Assembly: GCF_001649575.2 (NCBI RefSeq) | Contig: NC_051448.1 | Location: 17,273,985 to 17,337,984, forward strand | Direction of reading: 5' to 3' | Origin: Kryptolebias marmoratus | Lineage: Eukaryota > Chordata > Actinopteri > Cyprinodontiformes > Rivulidae | Length of the DNA: 64,000 bases | Position numbers and translations under genes: made by a program | Shown here: positions 38,736 through 54,409 of the stretch, in pieces | Layout of the letters: the number at the start of each line of letters is the position of its first letter | Position numbering within the stretch: position 1 is the stretch's first letter | Notes under the pieces: model-generated | Seen by the model: the letters and a program-made list of their open reading frames with translations, nothing else | What the model was told of the DNA's origin: nothing | Databases searched by the model: none

Positions 38736-39254
38736 AAAAAAAATACAAGTGCACTTAAGTAGATTTCAAACAGCACCAAACATTTCAAAAAGTATAAAAG
38801 TTATAGCTCTACTGTCCCGAGCGAGCGAGCTGAACATTTTGATATATGAACTGTTAAAAAACCAAATGCCAAAAGTAGTTACAGTCCAAAAGATCTATTT
38901 GAAGAAGCTATTAACAGGAAAACAATCAAGGGAATGCTGACTCAGCATTCAAGAAATGCTGAGAAACATCTAGAGCCAAACGTATTAGATTAGCTGCCTC
39001 TAAACCTGAAGGGTTTTAGCAACTGTTTAGTGAGGGTTTTTTTTTTCTGTTATTGTTTTGGGGTTTTTTGCTCTTTATTCACTTGAAAACAGGGAAGAGA
39101 AGAGGCTCTGAGGCTGTTTTAACAACATCACAGTGCCCCCATGTGGCCACTGTCAGTAATGATCAGAACTCGTCAAAATCAGCAGAAAACAAACTTTGTT
39201 ATCACGTAGTTTTAATTTATTTTAGGAACAAACTTTGCGTCCTTTTACTTACTA

Positions 39255-39868
39255 CTGATGGCATTAGTTACCAGTAATGTCAGGAACTTTGAGGTTATTT
39301 TTGACCAGGGTATGTCCTTTATCTTACACATTAAAAATGTGGCACCAACTTCCAGTTTCTGTCCGTGAGGCTGAAATCCTGTCTACTTTAAGACTCGGCT
39401 TAAGCATTTTCTTTTTGATAAATCTTATAGTTAGGGTTGGTTTGGGTTTCCTGAGCTCTCCCTTAGTTATGCTGCTACAGGCTTAGACTGCTGGAGGACA
39501 AACATTGCCTCACTCTGCTGCTGTCTTTACTTGCTCTACTCTCCGTGTTTGTATTTTAATTATTTCTATCATTAACATATGTTTTTATTTGTCTTTCTTC
39601 CAGTAGAAACTCCACCTGGACCAGTCATCCTGTGTTTGTCTGTGTCTCCTTCCTGTCCTCTCAAACCCCAGCTGGTTAAGGCAGATGGCCGCCGGTCCTG
39701 GTTCTGGTTCTTCTTTCTGTTAAAAGGGAGTTTTTCATTTCAACTGTTGCCAACGGGCTGTTCGGGATGGGAGACTGTGACCAGGTGAAGATTTGACCCA
39801 ATCTGGCTTCCTTAGATAGATGACTTTTACTAATAGGCTCCTTAAAATGTATCCGAATGTTTTTGTAC
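39255..39868 (+). mobile_element. LINE 3' fragment (CR1/L2/Rex1-like) interrupted by the hAT element
   Basis: The plus strand holds a decayed end of a reverse-transcriptase ORF: VIFDQGMSF-like and HIKNV near 39,290-39,340, then WHQLPVSVREAEILSTLR and a FLFDKSYS-like end near 39,420. It is followed by a typical fish LINE 3' UTR with the blocks GGCAGATGGCCGCCGGTCCTGG and GTTAAAAGGGAGTTTTTC. The tail resumes after the hAT insertion at 40,917. Frames are broken. The clade is uncertain. Confidence 0.7.
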
Positions 39869-40916
39869 CAGTGGCGGATGGTGGTGATATTTGTAGGGCG
39901 GGCTAACAGATATATAATAAAACGCTGCAGTTTGTTTTCCAACAACAGAACCATCCAACTTGAAATAAAGAAAACCTGCTATAAATTGACATTAAGTTCT
40001 TTTTCATCACAAAGACAACCTTAAAACAAACCACCACCAAAAACCAAGCTGATACAGAGCCTCTATCAGGTGTCCAATACCTCATTCTCTTCATTAAGAG
40101 TTTCAGCTATAATCATTTCAGATGATTTTTCCCAGTCAAACAGCTTTGCATAACACTGCACCACACTCCTTGACACAATTACTAATCACACTGATAAGAT
40201 AAAATCAAACAAGACCTGCAATATTGGAAAGTGCTTTTTTTTTTTTTTTTTTAATGAAACCTACCTTATTTAAAGAGAGGCTCACTCCGACAACTTTTCT
40301 GGGATCCAAAAATGTTAATAAACACCTGGTTAAAGATCTGTTAGCTACACTTGCTGTTAGCCAGTCTTTTCACTGAAACCAGGTCACAGGAAAACTTTGG
40401 ATATCCTTGGGTCTATCTGCTCCCAACCTCGTCACTTCCGGTTTGTCCCCCAAAGACATTAAGGAAAACGGGTGAGAAATTAAATAATTCACCTCGTTTA
40501 TGTTTATCTCGCTCGCCACTGCACTTATCTCAGTCCACGATAAACCACGCCCACGTACACTCGCGCTCGAGGCACGTTATTGTACGTCCACTCTCATTGG
40601 CTAAAGCCTGAGGCCTTGGGCTGACTCTGGGCTGGACTAAATTAGCCCAAATGAGCAGCAAACCGAGGGGGCGGGACAAGACAGCTGTCAATCATTATGT
40701 ACAAGGCAAGACAAGGGGCTGAACGGGGCTGTAAAAACGTAGCCCTTTGGAAAGACTTGGGGATTTTCTCGGGACTGTTTGGCACGAGTTTTGTTGTAAA
40801 TTTCACAAAATGTGATACAATATTTTTAATTTGTGTTTATTAGGTATTTTAACATTTATATTGTAAACACCAAGGAGGGCTTAGCCCAACTAGCCCACTG
40901 ATACCAGCCGTCCCTG
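39869..40916. mobile_element. Non-autonomous hAT element with 8-bp target-site duplication
   Basis: The octamer TTTTGTAC occurs at 39861-39868 and again at 40917-40924, exactly flanking a 1,048-bp insert. The insert begins CAGTGGCGGATGG and its other end, reverse-complemented, begins CAGGGACGGCTGG, so the termini form an imperfect inverted repeat of the CAG type used by hAT elements. Removing the insert restores a continuous LINE tail (TTTTGTACGGTGCCCTGAGATG). No transposase frame is visible inside. The interior has a T-run at 40,235-40,252 and a GC-rich block near 40,500-40,620. Confidence 0.85.
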
Positions 40917-40990
40917 TTTTGTACGGTGCCCTGAGATGACCTTTGGTGTGAATTGGTGCTAAAAAAAAAAAAAGAAAATTGATCTAAATA
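40917..40990 (+). mobile_element. Terminal piece of the LINE split by the hAT insertion
   Basis: GTACGGTGCCCTGAGATGAC and GTGTGAATTGGTGCT are the usual last bases of this LINE tail, normally followed by an ATAAATAAAATTGAA-type repeat. Here that is degraded to an A-run and AAATTGATCTAAATAAAC. It continues the fragment ending at 39,868. Confidence 0.7.
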
Positions 40991-41719
40991 AACTACCAAA
41001 TGGACAGACACTGAACTTTAATAAATTTCTGGTCCTACTAGTGTTTACAGCAAGACAGAGCACAATATTAACTACTGGATTCCTAAATAATGTAATAATG
41101 AGTCATTTGGCAGGACCCTGTTTAGAACTACCTTATACTTAGCAGTACATCCTTAAAGTACACATTCTGGATAGACACCTATTAAATGATCATTGTGGCA
41201 AAATCTGTAAAATATAACAAACATTATCTTGTTCTCAAAAGTTTCAGTTAAATAAAAATCTTTATTTGTGCAGTTCCCTCTCTTCCACCACAGCCAAAAC
41301 GTTAAATGGTCCACAGCTAAGGTATTTCAGATCACCTCTTTGCTGTCTCTTGAAAGAGACACTCCTTGTGTCAGATTCTCCTACACGGGACAAATATAAA
41401 GGTTCGTAACAACAAGGCTGTGCAGCTGCTGGCTGTTGAATCCAGAAGGCTTGTGGGGGAAGCAGCCAGATCAACTTTTGCTTGTATTCAGACTGTTATG
41501 CACGTTTGTGTCTACAAACATTTAACTTGCATTGATTCAATAATTGTTTTTTTTATGTTTTGAACATTACTTGTCAAAACTGGTATTGTGAGTCTTATAA
41601 CAGGACTTAAACCCATTTACCATATGTTGGGGAACTTTTGTTGCAGTACTGCCCATTTAGCTTTGTTGTAAGTGCATTCTTTCTATGTTAGTGGCTAGAA
41701 TGATTACCTGTTGTTTAAA

Positions 41720-41815
41720 TTACCCCCGCCTATCGCACGATGACTGCTGGACAGAGGCACCAGCTCCCCGCTACTCAGAAGGGAGAAGCAGGTAAAGAAA
41801 ATGGATGGATAGATG
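41720..41815 (+). repeat. SINE/L2-tail repeat, 3' end only
   Basis: Contains CCCCCGCCTATCGCACGATG, ACTGCTGGACAGAGGCACCA and ends in GGTAAAGAAAATGGATGGATAG, matching the tail of the 36.7-kb copy. Confidence 0.75.
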
Positions 41816-41949
41816 TTTAGCTTACAGAATCTTTCTTCTCCACAAATTTTTGGGAAAGTGGGTCTCCAGTCCTAATACATTTATATTGATTCTAAGCATA
41901 ACCAGTGGTTATTTACTAATGGGTCAGAGGTTGCTCAAGAGGGCCCCCC

Positions 41950-41973
41950 CACACACACACACACACACACACC
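41950..41973. repeat. (CA)n microsatellite
   Basis: About eleven to twelve CA units follow a C-run, a typical dinucleotide microsatellite. Confidence 0.92.
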
Positions 41974-42418
41974 TACTTTGCTTCTTCTATAGATAAACCT
42001 TACACCTCAGGGATAATTAAACAGGGAAATGGGGATCTAATATCTAAAAGCAAATTGTAAACCACAAGCATGTTTTTTCTTACTTCCAGTGCATGAAGCA
42101 TTCACATGCTCACCTATTGATACGAGGGCAATCCTGTTTATTGATCATACTCACACAAGGTAAGGTAAAACAACACAACTGATTTATTGATCAAGCCGGA
42201 GATCAGTAAATGCTTCGATTATACATGATCACGTTATTCACCCAGTAACAAGCGGTGGAATCCGGGGTCAGGAAGCCAGCGGCAACACACAAGAAGTCGA
42301 AACACCACGGTAAGATTAAAAGACTCTTATGTTAAAACTAATTTACACAGTGTTAGCTTCACCCCAAGAACTTATATGACTTCTTATTATGTTATACAAT
42401 TTTAACATTGCATTGTTT

Positions 42419-47291
<4,873 letters not shown>

Positions 47292-47466
47292 TGTAACCGT
47301 GGCGTAACGCTGCACTTTTCAGAAGCTAGTTTACAGATCCGATCTTTGTAGGTATCGATGAGGCGACACCCACCAGTCTCCAAATGTCGACAAATCAACA
47401 TAGTTTCTCTGTTCGGCGTTATTTGTATCTTCAAAAATTCAAATTGCGATCGCGTCCACCGAAACT
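47292..47466. promoter_or_regulatory. Shared intergenic promoter region between cyp46a1 and tRNA-Thr
   Basis: This 175-bp gap separates the start codon of the P450 gene (minus strand) from the tRNA-Thr gene (plus strand). It should contain the P450 5' UTR and at least part of its core promoter. No clear TATA box is visible at the expected distance on the minus strand. CpGs occur at both ends (GGCGTAACG near 47302, GATCGCGTCCACCG near 47449). Position is the main evidence. Confidence 0.5.
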
Positions 47467-47539
47467 GGCTCCATAGCTCAGTGGTTAGAGCACTGGTCTT
47501 GTAAACCAGGGGTCGCGAGTTCGATCCTCGCTGGGGCCT
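47467..47539 (+). tRNA. tRNA-Thr (anticodon TGT)
   Basis: A 73-nt cloverleaf with no intron. The acceptor stem GGCTCCA pairs with TGGGGCC (one T-G wobble). The D arm is GCTC/GAGC, the anticodon stem CTGGT/ACCAG encloses loop CTTGTAA with TGT at 47500-47502, and the T arm is GCGAG/CTCGC around TTCGATC. The discriminator is T. The internal A box (TAGCTCAGTGGTTAGAGC) and B box (GAGTTCGATCC) are intact, and a TTTT Pol III terminator lies at 47549-47552. No CCA is encoded, as expected for a nuclear eukaryotic tRNA. It reads divergently from the P450 gene, whose ATG is at 47291, so the two promoters share about 175 bp. Confidence 0.96.
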
Positions 47540-47891
47540 AGTTTGTCGTTTTGATGGTCTCGTCGTGCATATGTCCGACCGTCCACATTTTTTCCATACT
47601 GTAAGATAGCAAGTACTTACATATATTTCCTGTAGAGAGTACTGGTAAAAATACGTCAGACTTGTTAATTACGTTTTTACAGCGTTACAAATGACGCTGC
47701 TTGTAGTTTGGAAAATCTGCACGGAACAATGCAGGATCAAGCTAGTTCAGGCGGAAGGACAACAAAAATTTAAAAAATAATGTTAGCTACTCTTAGCGTA
47801 AAGTTTTGGGACATTACAAAGTTTATTTAGACTAATTTGAGAATCTGAAATCCTGGTTCTCCCGCTATGACCGTATTGTAGCTGTCCTAAA

Positions 47892-47947
47892 ATCAGGATG
47901 AGTCGCAGTCTCCCCTGGAGGCGTGGGTTCGAATCCCACTTCTGACA
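47892..47947 (+). pseudogene. tRNA-Leu copy lacking the D and anticodon arms
   Basis: The first bases ATCAGGATG match the start of vertebrate tRNA-Leu(CAG) (GTCAGGATG). The remainder, from GTCGCAGTCTCC through the variable arm and GGCGTGGGTTCGAATCCC to TTCTGACA, matches its 3' half. Roughly 28 nt in between, covering most of the A box, the D arm and the anticodon loop, are missing. The B box is intact and a T-run (CTTTTTC) follows about 5 nt downstream. It cannot decode leucine. It could be an internally deleted gene or a retroposed tRNA piece. The deletion estimate relies on the remembered tRNA-Leu(CAG) consensus. Confidence 0.8.
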
Positions 47948-48239
47948 AATCTTTTTCGCTTTCTTTAACAATACATGAACCTTTCAAAGTGTATGTTGCT
48001 GCTTTATTTCATCACTGGTGTAACGTGAACAAGTCCTACTATGTTATCCTAAAGCTACATTTAGGAGAGTAGATACAATTGTTCACTTTAAACAAAACCA
48101 AGGAAGATTTTAAAATATGTATTTATCAAAAGAATATGGGTCATATAGGATAGGAGTCTTATTATATTTTATATTTGGTGGACTGTTCATGAGTATCTCC
48201 ACTAGAGGGCACACTTGTAGAATGTTTTATGGGACTTCC

Positions 48240-48545
48240 AGATCCAGACTGACAAACAGGTGATGGCTAACTAACCGGACATTGTAGTCAACAAGATACA
48301 GAAGAGAGTGACAGCGACTGTAGCCTCAGGAAGAAGGAGAAGCTGGAAAAATACCAAGGACTGAAAGAGGAAACAGAGAAGTTGTGGAGAGTTAAGGTCT
48401 CAGTGGTGCCAGTGGTCATCGGAGCTCTCCGTGCTGTGACCCCCAAACTGGAAGAGTGGCTCCAACAGATCCCAGGAACAACCTCGGAGATCTCTGTCCA
48501 GAAGAGCGCAGTCCTAGGAACAGCTAAGGTACTGTGAGGACCCGA
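48240..48545 (+). mobile_element. LINE C-terminal endonuclease-domain relic
   Basis: The plus strand reads MAN-stop-PDIVVNKIQKR, shifts frame, then RKKEKLEKYQGLKEETEKLW, VVPVVIGALRAVTPKLEEWL and QQIPGTTSEISVQKSAVLGT before a TGA at 48535-48537. The PD...K arrangement and this tail resemble the restriction-enzyme-like endonuclease end of R2/R4/Rex6-type LINEs that are common in fish. The internal stop and the frameshift show that it is dead. Clade assignment is from remembered family sequences. Confidence 0.65.
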
Positions 48546-49484
48546 AGTGGACCTGCCAGAGAGTGACTGGAGAATTTACTCTTACTATAACACCAATGTT
48601 AAAAATACTTCATAACAATACATTCTGTGACACATAAAGGTTGCCGACCGTGGCAAAGTGAGAGTTTTGCTTCTTATATAAATGTGTGATGGTATCCTTT
48701 CTCCTAAAAATAGAGCTAAATCAAAGCCATCGGTTTTACAAGCAATATGACAAATATTATACATACACCATTATAAAGCACATAGAAACCAGTTTAGCAT
48801 CAACATTCTTTAGTTTCATGCTAGATCTCTAAAAACAGAGCAATTAGCTGTACTCAGTGAGGCGGAAGGAGGCCGACGTGGCATCCAGCCAAGTTTCCTG
48901 ACGACGCAGAGGAGAATACGAGTTCCTACCACTTTCGAACTTTGAGCCGAGTTCATCCATCTCCCCCACTAATCGGTTTAAGCTCGGAGGGAATTCCACC
49001 AAAACTCAAAATAGGATCAGCTCACCAAAGCATGCAGCCACATACATTGATTCGCACGCATCAGGTCCCTCCTGCTTCGCCCCTCAGCTGGTGAAGCAGG
49101 AAAGCCCACCCCACCACACCCCACCCCCGTGCTTTATGCAATTACACTAATCGCTGGAAAAATAGAAGCAAAAACGGGGGGTGGGGGGTCGTTTGAGTCA
49201 TCACAGAATTTCTCAAAGTTTTGCAGAGGAAATGCACACAGGGGTTAAAGACCAAGTGATGCAGATAGACATTGTGAAGCTAAATAAATAAACAACTCAT
49301 CGTTCTGCTCGTGTTCAGGTTTCGGCTGATCTTAAAGCACAGCTGAAAAGGCCTGACAGGCTGTGACGGAGCAAGTTGATTCCCAGCTGCATCAACCATC
49401 AACCTCCTATACATAAACTTTATGTACAGGAGAAAATGTCTGATCCTTTATCTAAAGAATAGAAGCTGACAAAGTTATAGCAAC

Positions 49485-50050
49485 TTTTCTGGTGACTGAG
49501 GTTGATTAGCTGCGGTGGCCATCTTGGGTTGGGGCTAACTCCAAATAATAATCAGTTGTAGATGGGCACCCAATGATTACGTCCTAACAGCTTTATTGAA
49601 ACTTGTTCATTGATTCATGAAATATGCTGCTAACAGACAAACTCGACTGACTCCAATAATTAATGCCTAGGTTTGAGGTGAAGATGTTGCCAAATGTGTT
49701 GCGCTCGAAGTATGTGTCGGGGATGACGCTCAGCTACTACCACACCAGATTTTAGCTCAGCACTTGTAAAACTGACTGAGTTGTAGCCATCTTAGTGTTG
49801 TCTAAGATCACCTGACTGTGGCGGCCATCTTGAACTGGGTTGACTCTAAAAGCTATTCAGCTGGAGAGATCAGATCAGGCATTACTTCCTAAAGGTTTCA
49901 TTAAAACCTCTCCGGCGGGTCTTGAAATATTTTGCTAACAAACAGATGGAGTTGAGTCCACCAGTGAAAGGCAAAGTTTTAAACATGCGATCAGTTATGA
50001 GCTCAGAGGATAAGTTTGTGGATGACTTTTAACTGATGCTAGCTGATGAC
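49485..50050 (+). repeat. Dispersed family A repeat, dimer or longer
   Basis: The 3' part of one unit (GTTGATTAGCTGCGGTGGCC, TCAGTTGTAGATGGGCACCC, TGCTAACAGACAAACTCGAC) runs into a full unit (AAGTATGTGTCGGGGATGAC at 49,709, CAGCTACTACCACACCAGAT). A third start follows (AAAGGCAAAGTTTTAAACATG at 49,966). Confidence 0.78.
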
Positions 50051-51049
50051 AAGTTAAGATCAATTAAGCAGCCAATTAACCTTTAGCCTATGTGGAACAT
50101 GAAACATTTTTGTGGGTCGTCTGTTTGACTCCAACAAAAACAAACTTCAATAAATTGGCTGCTATCTAAAGCAATAAGACTGAAATGCAGAGACAGTGAA
50201 TTACCTTATATTCTTCTAACATGCCAAACAAACATGTAATTATTATTATTTTCAGGTTTATAAAGCTTCAGACTTGTGTGCTTACACCAGTTGACCAGCA
50301 GGTGGTGCTCTAAGTCAGCCTTTCCATTGATCGTTACAGACAGCCATAAGACAACTGCACAGGGACAGCATAATTATGTCTTCTTGTTCAAAAACTGCTT
50401 GTGTTTTGCACAACAACGGCTGCTTTTGTTCCTGTCACTTCTTGCAGGGCAAAATAAATGTAAAAAATTTAAAAAAAGTTAAATGTTCTGATCTCACCCA
50501 TCCACTTGATCAACCTCTCCCACTGCCATGGCTGCTTCATACCTGTTCATATTGTCCACAATAATTTTCAAGCTTGTCTGCATTCTTATCTTATAAAGAA
50601 AAAAAACCCAATCTTTTTATTTATTTATTTATTTGCTCCAGGGTCTTGACCTGATGTAAGAGGCTGGGGGCTGTTTGATGTTGTTGTAGACGGCAGGCTC
50701 TGTATCTTTTTGGTTTTATTATCAACAGAGAGGGCAAGTTGGAGAAACCCAAGACTCCCGCCAGACACGAGCACACAGGAGTTCGTAGAGTCTTGTTTGT
50801 CCGAAGAATGCGAGTTATTCAGTCTCGTCTGAGGATATTGACGTTCAGCGTTGGGCTTATCGTGTTCAGCATTGATAAAAAATGTTTGAAGGGGATCGAG
50901 ATGAAGAGCTCAGAAAACATTGAAAGACTTTATTGACGACACACACGTTTGAGCCGAGAAAAACCCAAGACAATCACGCACATATCCACGTATGTTGTGT
51001 TTTGAATATTTGTGAACTGGGTTGTAATGAAAGCATGCATGCGAAGGAA

Positions 51050-51390
51050 CACACCTTGCATGTTAAAGTTTTACACAAACATGTCGTGTGACCTATTAGC
51101 GCTTGGAGTACGTGTTGGGGCCGACTCTCAGCTTCGACCGTCCTGAATTTTAGCTCAATATCTGTAAAATTGACAGAACTATAGCCGTTTTTCTGTTTGC
51201 TTAGTGGCAGCCATTTTGAGTCGTGTTAATATGCTACTGTTTTACAATTATTACTTTTTGGGGGCAGGGCTATTTAAAACCTGTTCTCCAGTTCATGAGA
51301 TTTTTTGCTAACGTACTCTCACACACAGACACAGACAGTTACATGATCACCCACCTTTGGTGGCAGCAGGCGGTAAATATTAAGATCTTC
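51050..51390 (+). repeat. Dispersed family A repeat, copy with 3' end
   Basis: AGCGCTTGGAGTACGTGTTG, GACTCTCAGCTTCGACC, TTTTAGCTCAATATCTGTAAA, AGTGGCAGCCATTTTGAG and the shared 3' end CACACACAGACACAGACAG, then ATCACCCACCTTTGGTGGCAG. Confidence 0.76.
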
Positions 51391-54300
51391 AGAGGATTCA
51401 TTAATTAATGGTGACCAAAGGGAGGAGGGAGGGAGTGGGCAAGATCCGCAAAAACACAAGTTTGACAATGCACTTTTTTCTTATTGATCGTTTGTTCTAA
51501 AGCCGTGCTTTTCCATCAGTGCATGTCTATGTTACCGCAAGCAGCGTTCGACTAACCGAAGTGGTTGTAAAGAATTAGTCATTAAAGTTAGTTGGATGCG
51601 GTTTAAGCAATAAAAGCCCTGGGTTTGGTTTTAGGCACCACAACGGCTACGAACGTTGAAAAGAAAAGGTAGAAGTTTGTCTGTCCTCTCAGAAACTGTC
51701 CGTTTAAAACCGACACCCTCCACATTAGTCCTGATATTAAGTAACAAGCGTATTTAACGCTCAACATGTGTTCAACAGAAACCTCTAACAAACCAACTGC
51801 AGTGTTCCAGAGACTCAAACTTCTTAAATTACTGGGACCTCTAGAGATTCAAGGCCCCCCTGAGCTGGACCACCCAACCCTAACAGTGGCCTTAATTACT
51901 GCCCAAAGACCTCTAGTTTAGGGTCTAATGTCTTTATTCTAACCTGACCAAATATTTGTGCATAAGCTTCTTAATCTCACTATGAAACTGCTGGCAAAGT
52001 TTAGTTTGTTTCTTTAAGGTCTTTCCTGATAGAAAGGAAGAGATTTGGAGGCTGCCCTGCTGAATAATCGGCTCCAGCAAGATATTTTCGCTCACATTGG
52101 TTGTACATAGCGTGAGTAGATGTTCCTAAATGTAAGATGAGTCATCCAAGAGTGTCATGACCATGTCAGCGTTTCGCCAGGCACTGGTGTGCAGGTTCCA
52201 TGGCAGGTTAAGACAAACATCTCATTTGATTGAATAAGGACGTGGGGACTCCTTGGTTTTTCTGGGTCTGTCTTGGATGGAGGCTGCATTCTCAGATAAG
52301 TCCAGTTGATCCTCTCAGAACAAGGCCTTCCTCTGTGTGGAGGTGGCCGAGGAACGGGATCTTTCAAGCCGCAGATAATCCCCAAGGACCTAATATCGTC
52401 TGGCATTCGCATAAAGGCGGAGCTGCTAAAGCATCCGATTTGCTTCGTGAGTCGAACCCAGGGCGGCGGCTCTCCGTGACTTCGCCGAAACCTTGTCCGT
52501 CGCCCGCGAATTCATACTTGCCCGTGTGGCGTCGGTGGAGAGGGCAGGTCAGCCAGCCGCAGCGCACCCAGAGGAAATCTCACATTCCTGCCAGCCTACA
52601 AGGGTAAACAAATCTGCAACCGCCAAGTACTGGCCCCGGACCTGAAACGCCGTGACCGCAACTGAAGGAAGGAGTCTCGTGACGGAACCTACCGCCCCCC
52701 CGCCCCAAAAAATAAGGGCCTCACATTGAGAACTTTGAACGTTTGCCCAGTCCTGTAGCGAGGAAGTCATTCCCGTTAAACAGCCTGAACTTCTGTGCAA
52801 CCGCAGCACGCTCACTGAAGTGACACGGCACACATGCCGTCCGTGAGAGCTGTGGAGAGAACCCCCCCCCCCAGAAATCTCCCACCTCATTCGGTGTGTC
52901 AGATAACATCTTTTGGCCGTGGGGTTCCGAAACCTCCCCTCTCTTTCATGTTCCCCTTTCCCTCTCTGTCCCCCACACCCCCACACCCCTCCCATGTTCT
53001 AGCTTTCTCTTCTCTGCCGACACATCTGTGGTTATTTATCTGTTAGTCTGCGGCAGCAATGTGGTCGACATGTGTCTGGCCTCCCTCCCCTCGGTTCTCA
53101 TCTGTAGTCGACCTAAGAACCGCGCAGTGTCCCACAAGTCATTTGACGGTGGAAGCATGCAGACAGACAAATGGGGGGGGGGCATCATTAGCATCCCCTT
53201 GTCTGTTTGGATTACACGAGTTTATCCCTGTTAACGGTGTCCCACTTTGGAGCCAGTGTCTCGTTGTCAGTGCTCTCACCTCTTCTCCTTTGGGTTAAAG
53301 AGAAGAATAGATGTCACGACCGACCGGAATTAGAGTTTCTGAGAGGACTCTACGGACTGCCTGAGCCTATGGATTTGCATCACTCTGACCTTTGACCTTT
53401 TAATCTCAGTGTTATTTAATTCCTCTGGCCACCACAGATCAACTTCCAAACCACAGCTATGGTGGCTGTAAGCGAAGGCACGGAGGGGCTTTGTAGGTTT
53501 TACATTTAACGGCTCACTTTTTTTTCTTTTTGCCTCATCATTCAGCATCGTTTTCGTAGCTGACCTTTTCTTTTCTTTTCTAGCGATTAAAGCACCACCT
53601 CCGATTTTTACCGGTTGCAGACAGCAGACCGACAAGCAAATGACCAAGATGGCGCCATTCTAAAACAACTCCCATCTCCAGCGTCTCATAGCGGTTTATG
53701 CGAAAGGACAGAAGCTGAGAGAGGACATATTTGTAAGACGTTACCTCCGGATAATGACTAATTTATCCCTTTGTTTCAAGGACTCGAGCTCCTTCTTCTT
53801 GAGATAAGTTGTTTCTTTTGTTATCCTGTGTTTGTTTTCTGTATTTATGTTTACATAGTTGTGTCTTAACGCCTGTTTCTGTTATTTCGAACTCACAATG
53901 ATACAAACCGGCTATTCCTGATCAGACATCGGTGCAGCCAGGCCGGCGACTGTTTCAAGCTGAAAATGTTGCATGAATGATATAAGGTGTAGAACATAAA
54001 ACTAGCGTGGTTATCCCAAGATAGCTAGTTACTTACCTGAAGTTTCGAAACGAAAAACAAAACAACATTAAAATTAATAATAGCCGTGGACGTTCTCGGC
54101 TTCTGTATGAATGCTTTTTTTTTTTAGAAAACTTTACATTGCTGTTAATTTTGCATTACGCGGTTATTTACTTACAGTTCTGTACAGACTGTAGCTCCTT
54201 TAGTGCAGCCTGGGACACTTCCTGGAGGAATATCGTAAAATTTGTTCCGGAATATCAATGTAATGTGAAATTAACGGCAATGTAAAGGTTCAATAAAATA

Positions 54301-54409
54301 TGTCAGCATGAATCGCCAGGACATTTCGTTCTTGGATTCAGTCGGAATAGCTGATAGCTTGACAACCTAGTCCAAATTTAACTCTATTTCTTTTAAATTA
54401 AATTAAATT

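Larger units (their letters stand above)
30600..42418. other. Gene-free block preceding the P450 3' end
   Basis: Contents are family A copies (30.9 and 35.7 kb), Tc1 family II (32.6 kb), a SINE (36.7 kb), LINE tails (37.8 and 39.3 kb), the minisatellite (38.4 kb) and the hAT insertion (39.9 kb). The last about 280 bp beyond the P450 stop probably include its 3' UTR. A TTTATT (AATAAA on the minus strand) lies at 42,137-42,142. The stretches 31,150-32,600, 33,860-34,950, 35,000-35,740, 36,150-36,700, 37,070-37,840 and 41,000-41,720 are unexplained. Confidence 0.6.

Noticed and set aside
52230..52607. 125-residue plus-strand open frame in a GC-rich block
   Set aside because: Frames are open on both strands because of CpG richness. 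No known protein family is matched.
53640..53660. YY1-like site CAAGATGGCGCC suggesting a housekeeping promoter
   Set aside because: A single motif without a CpG island, downstream exon or partner sites is too weak.
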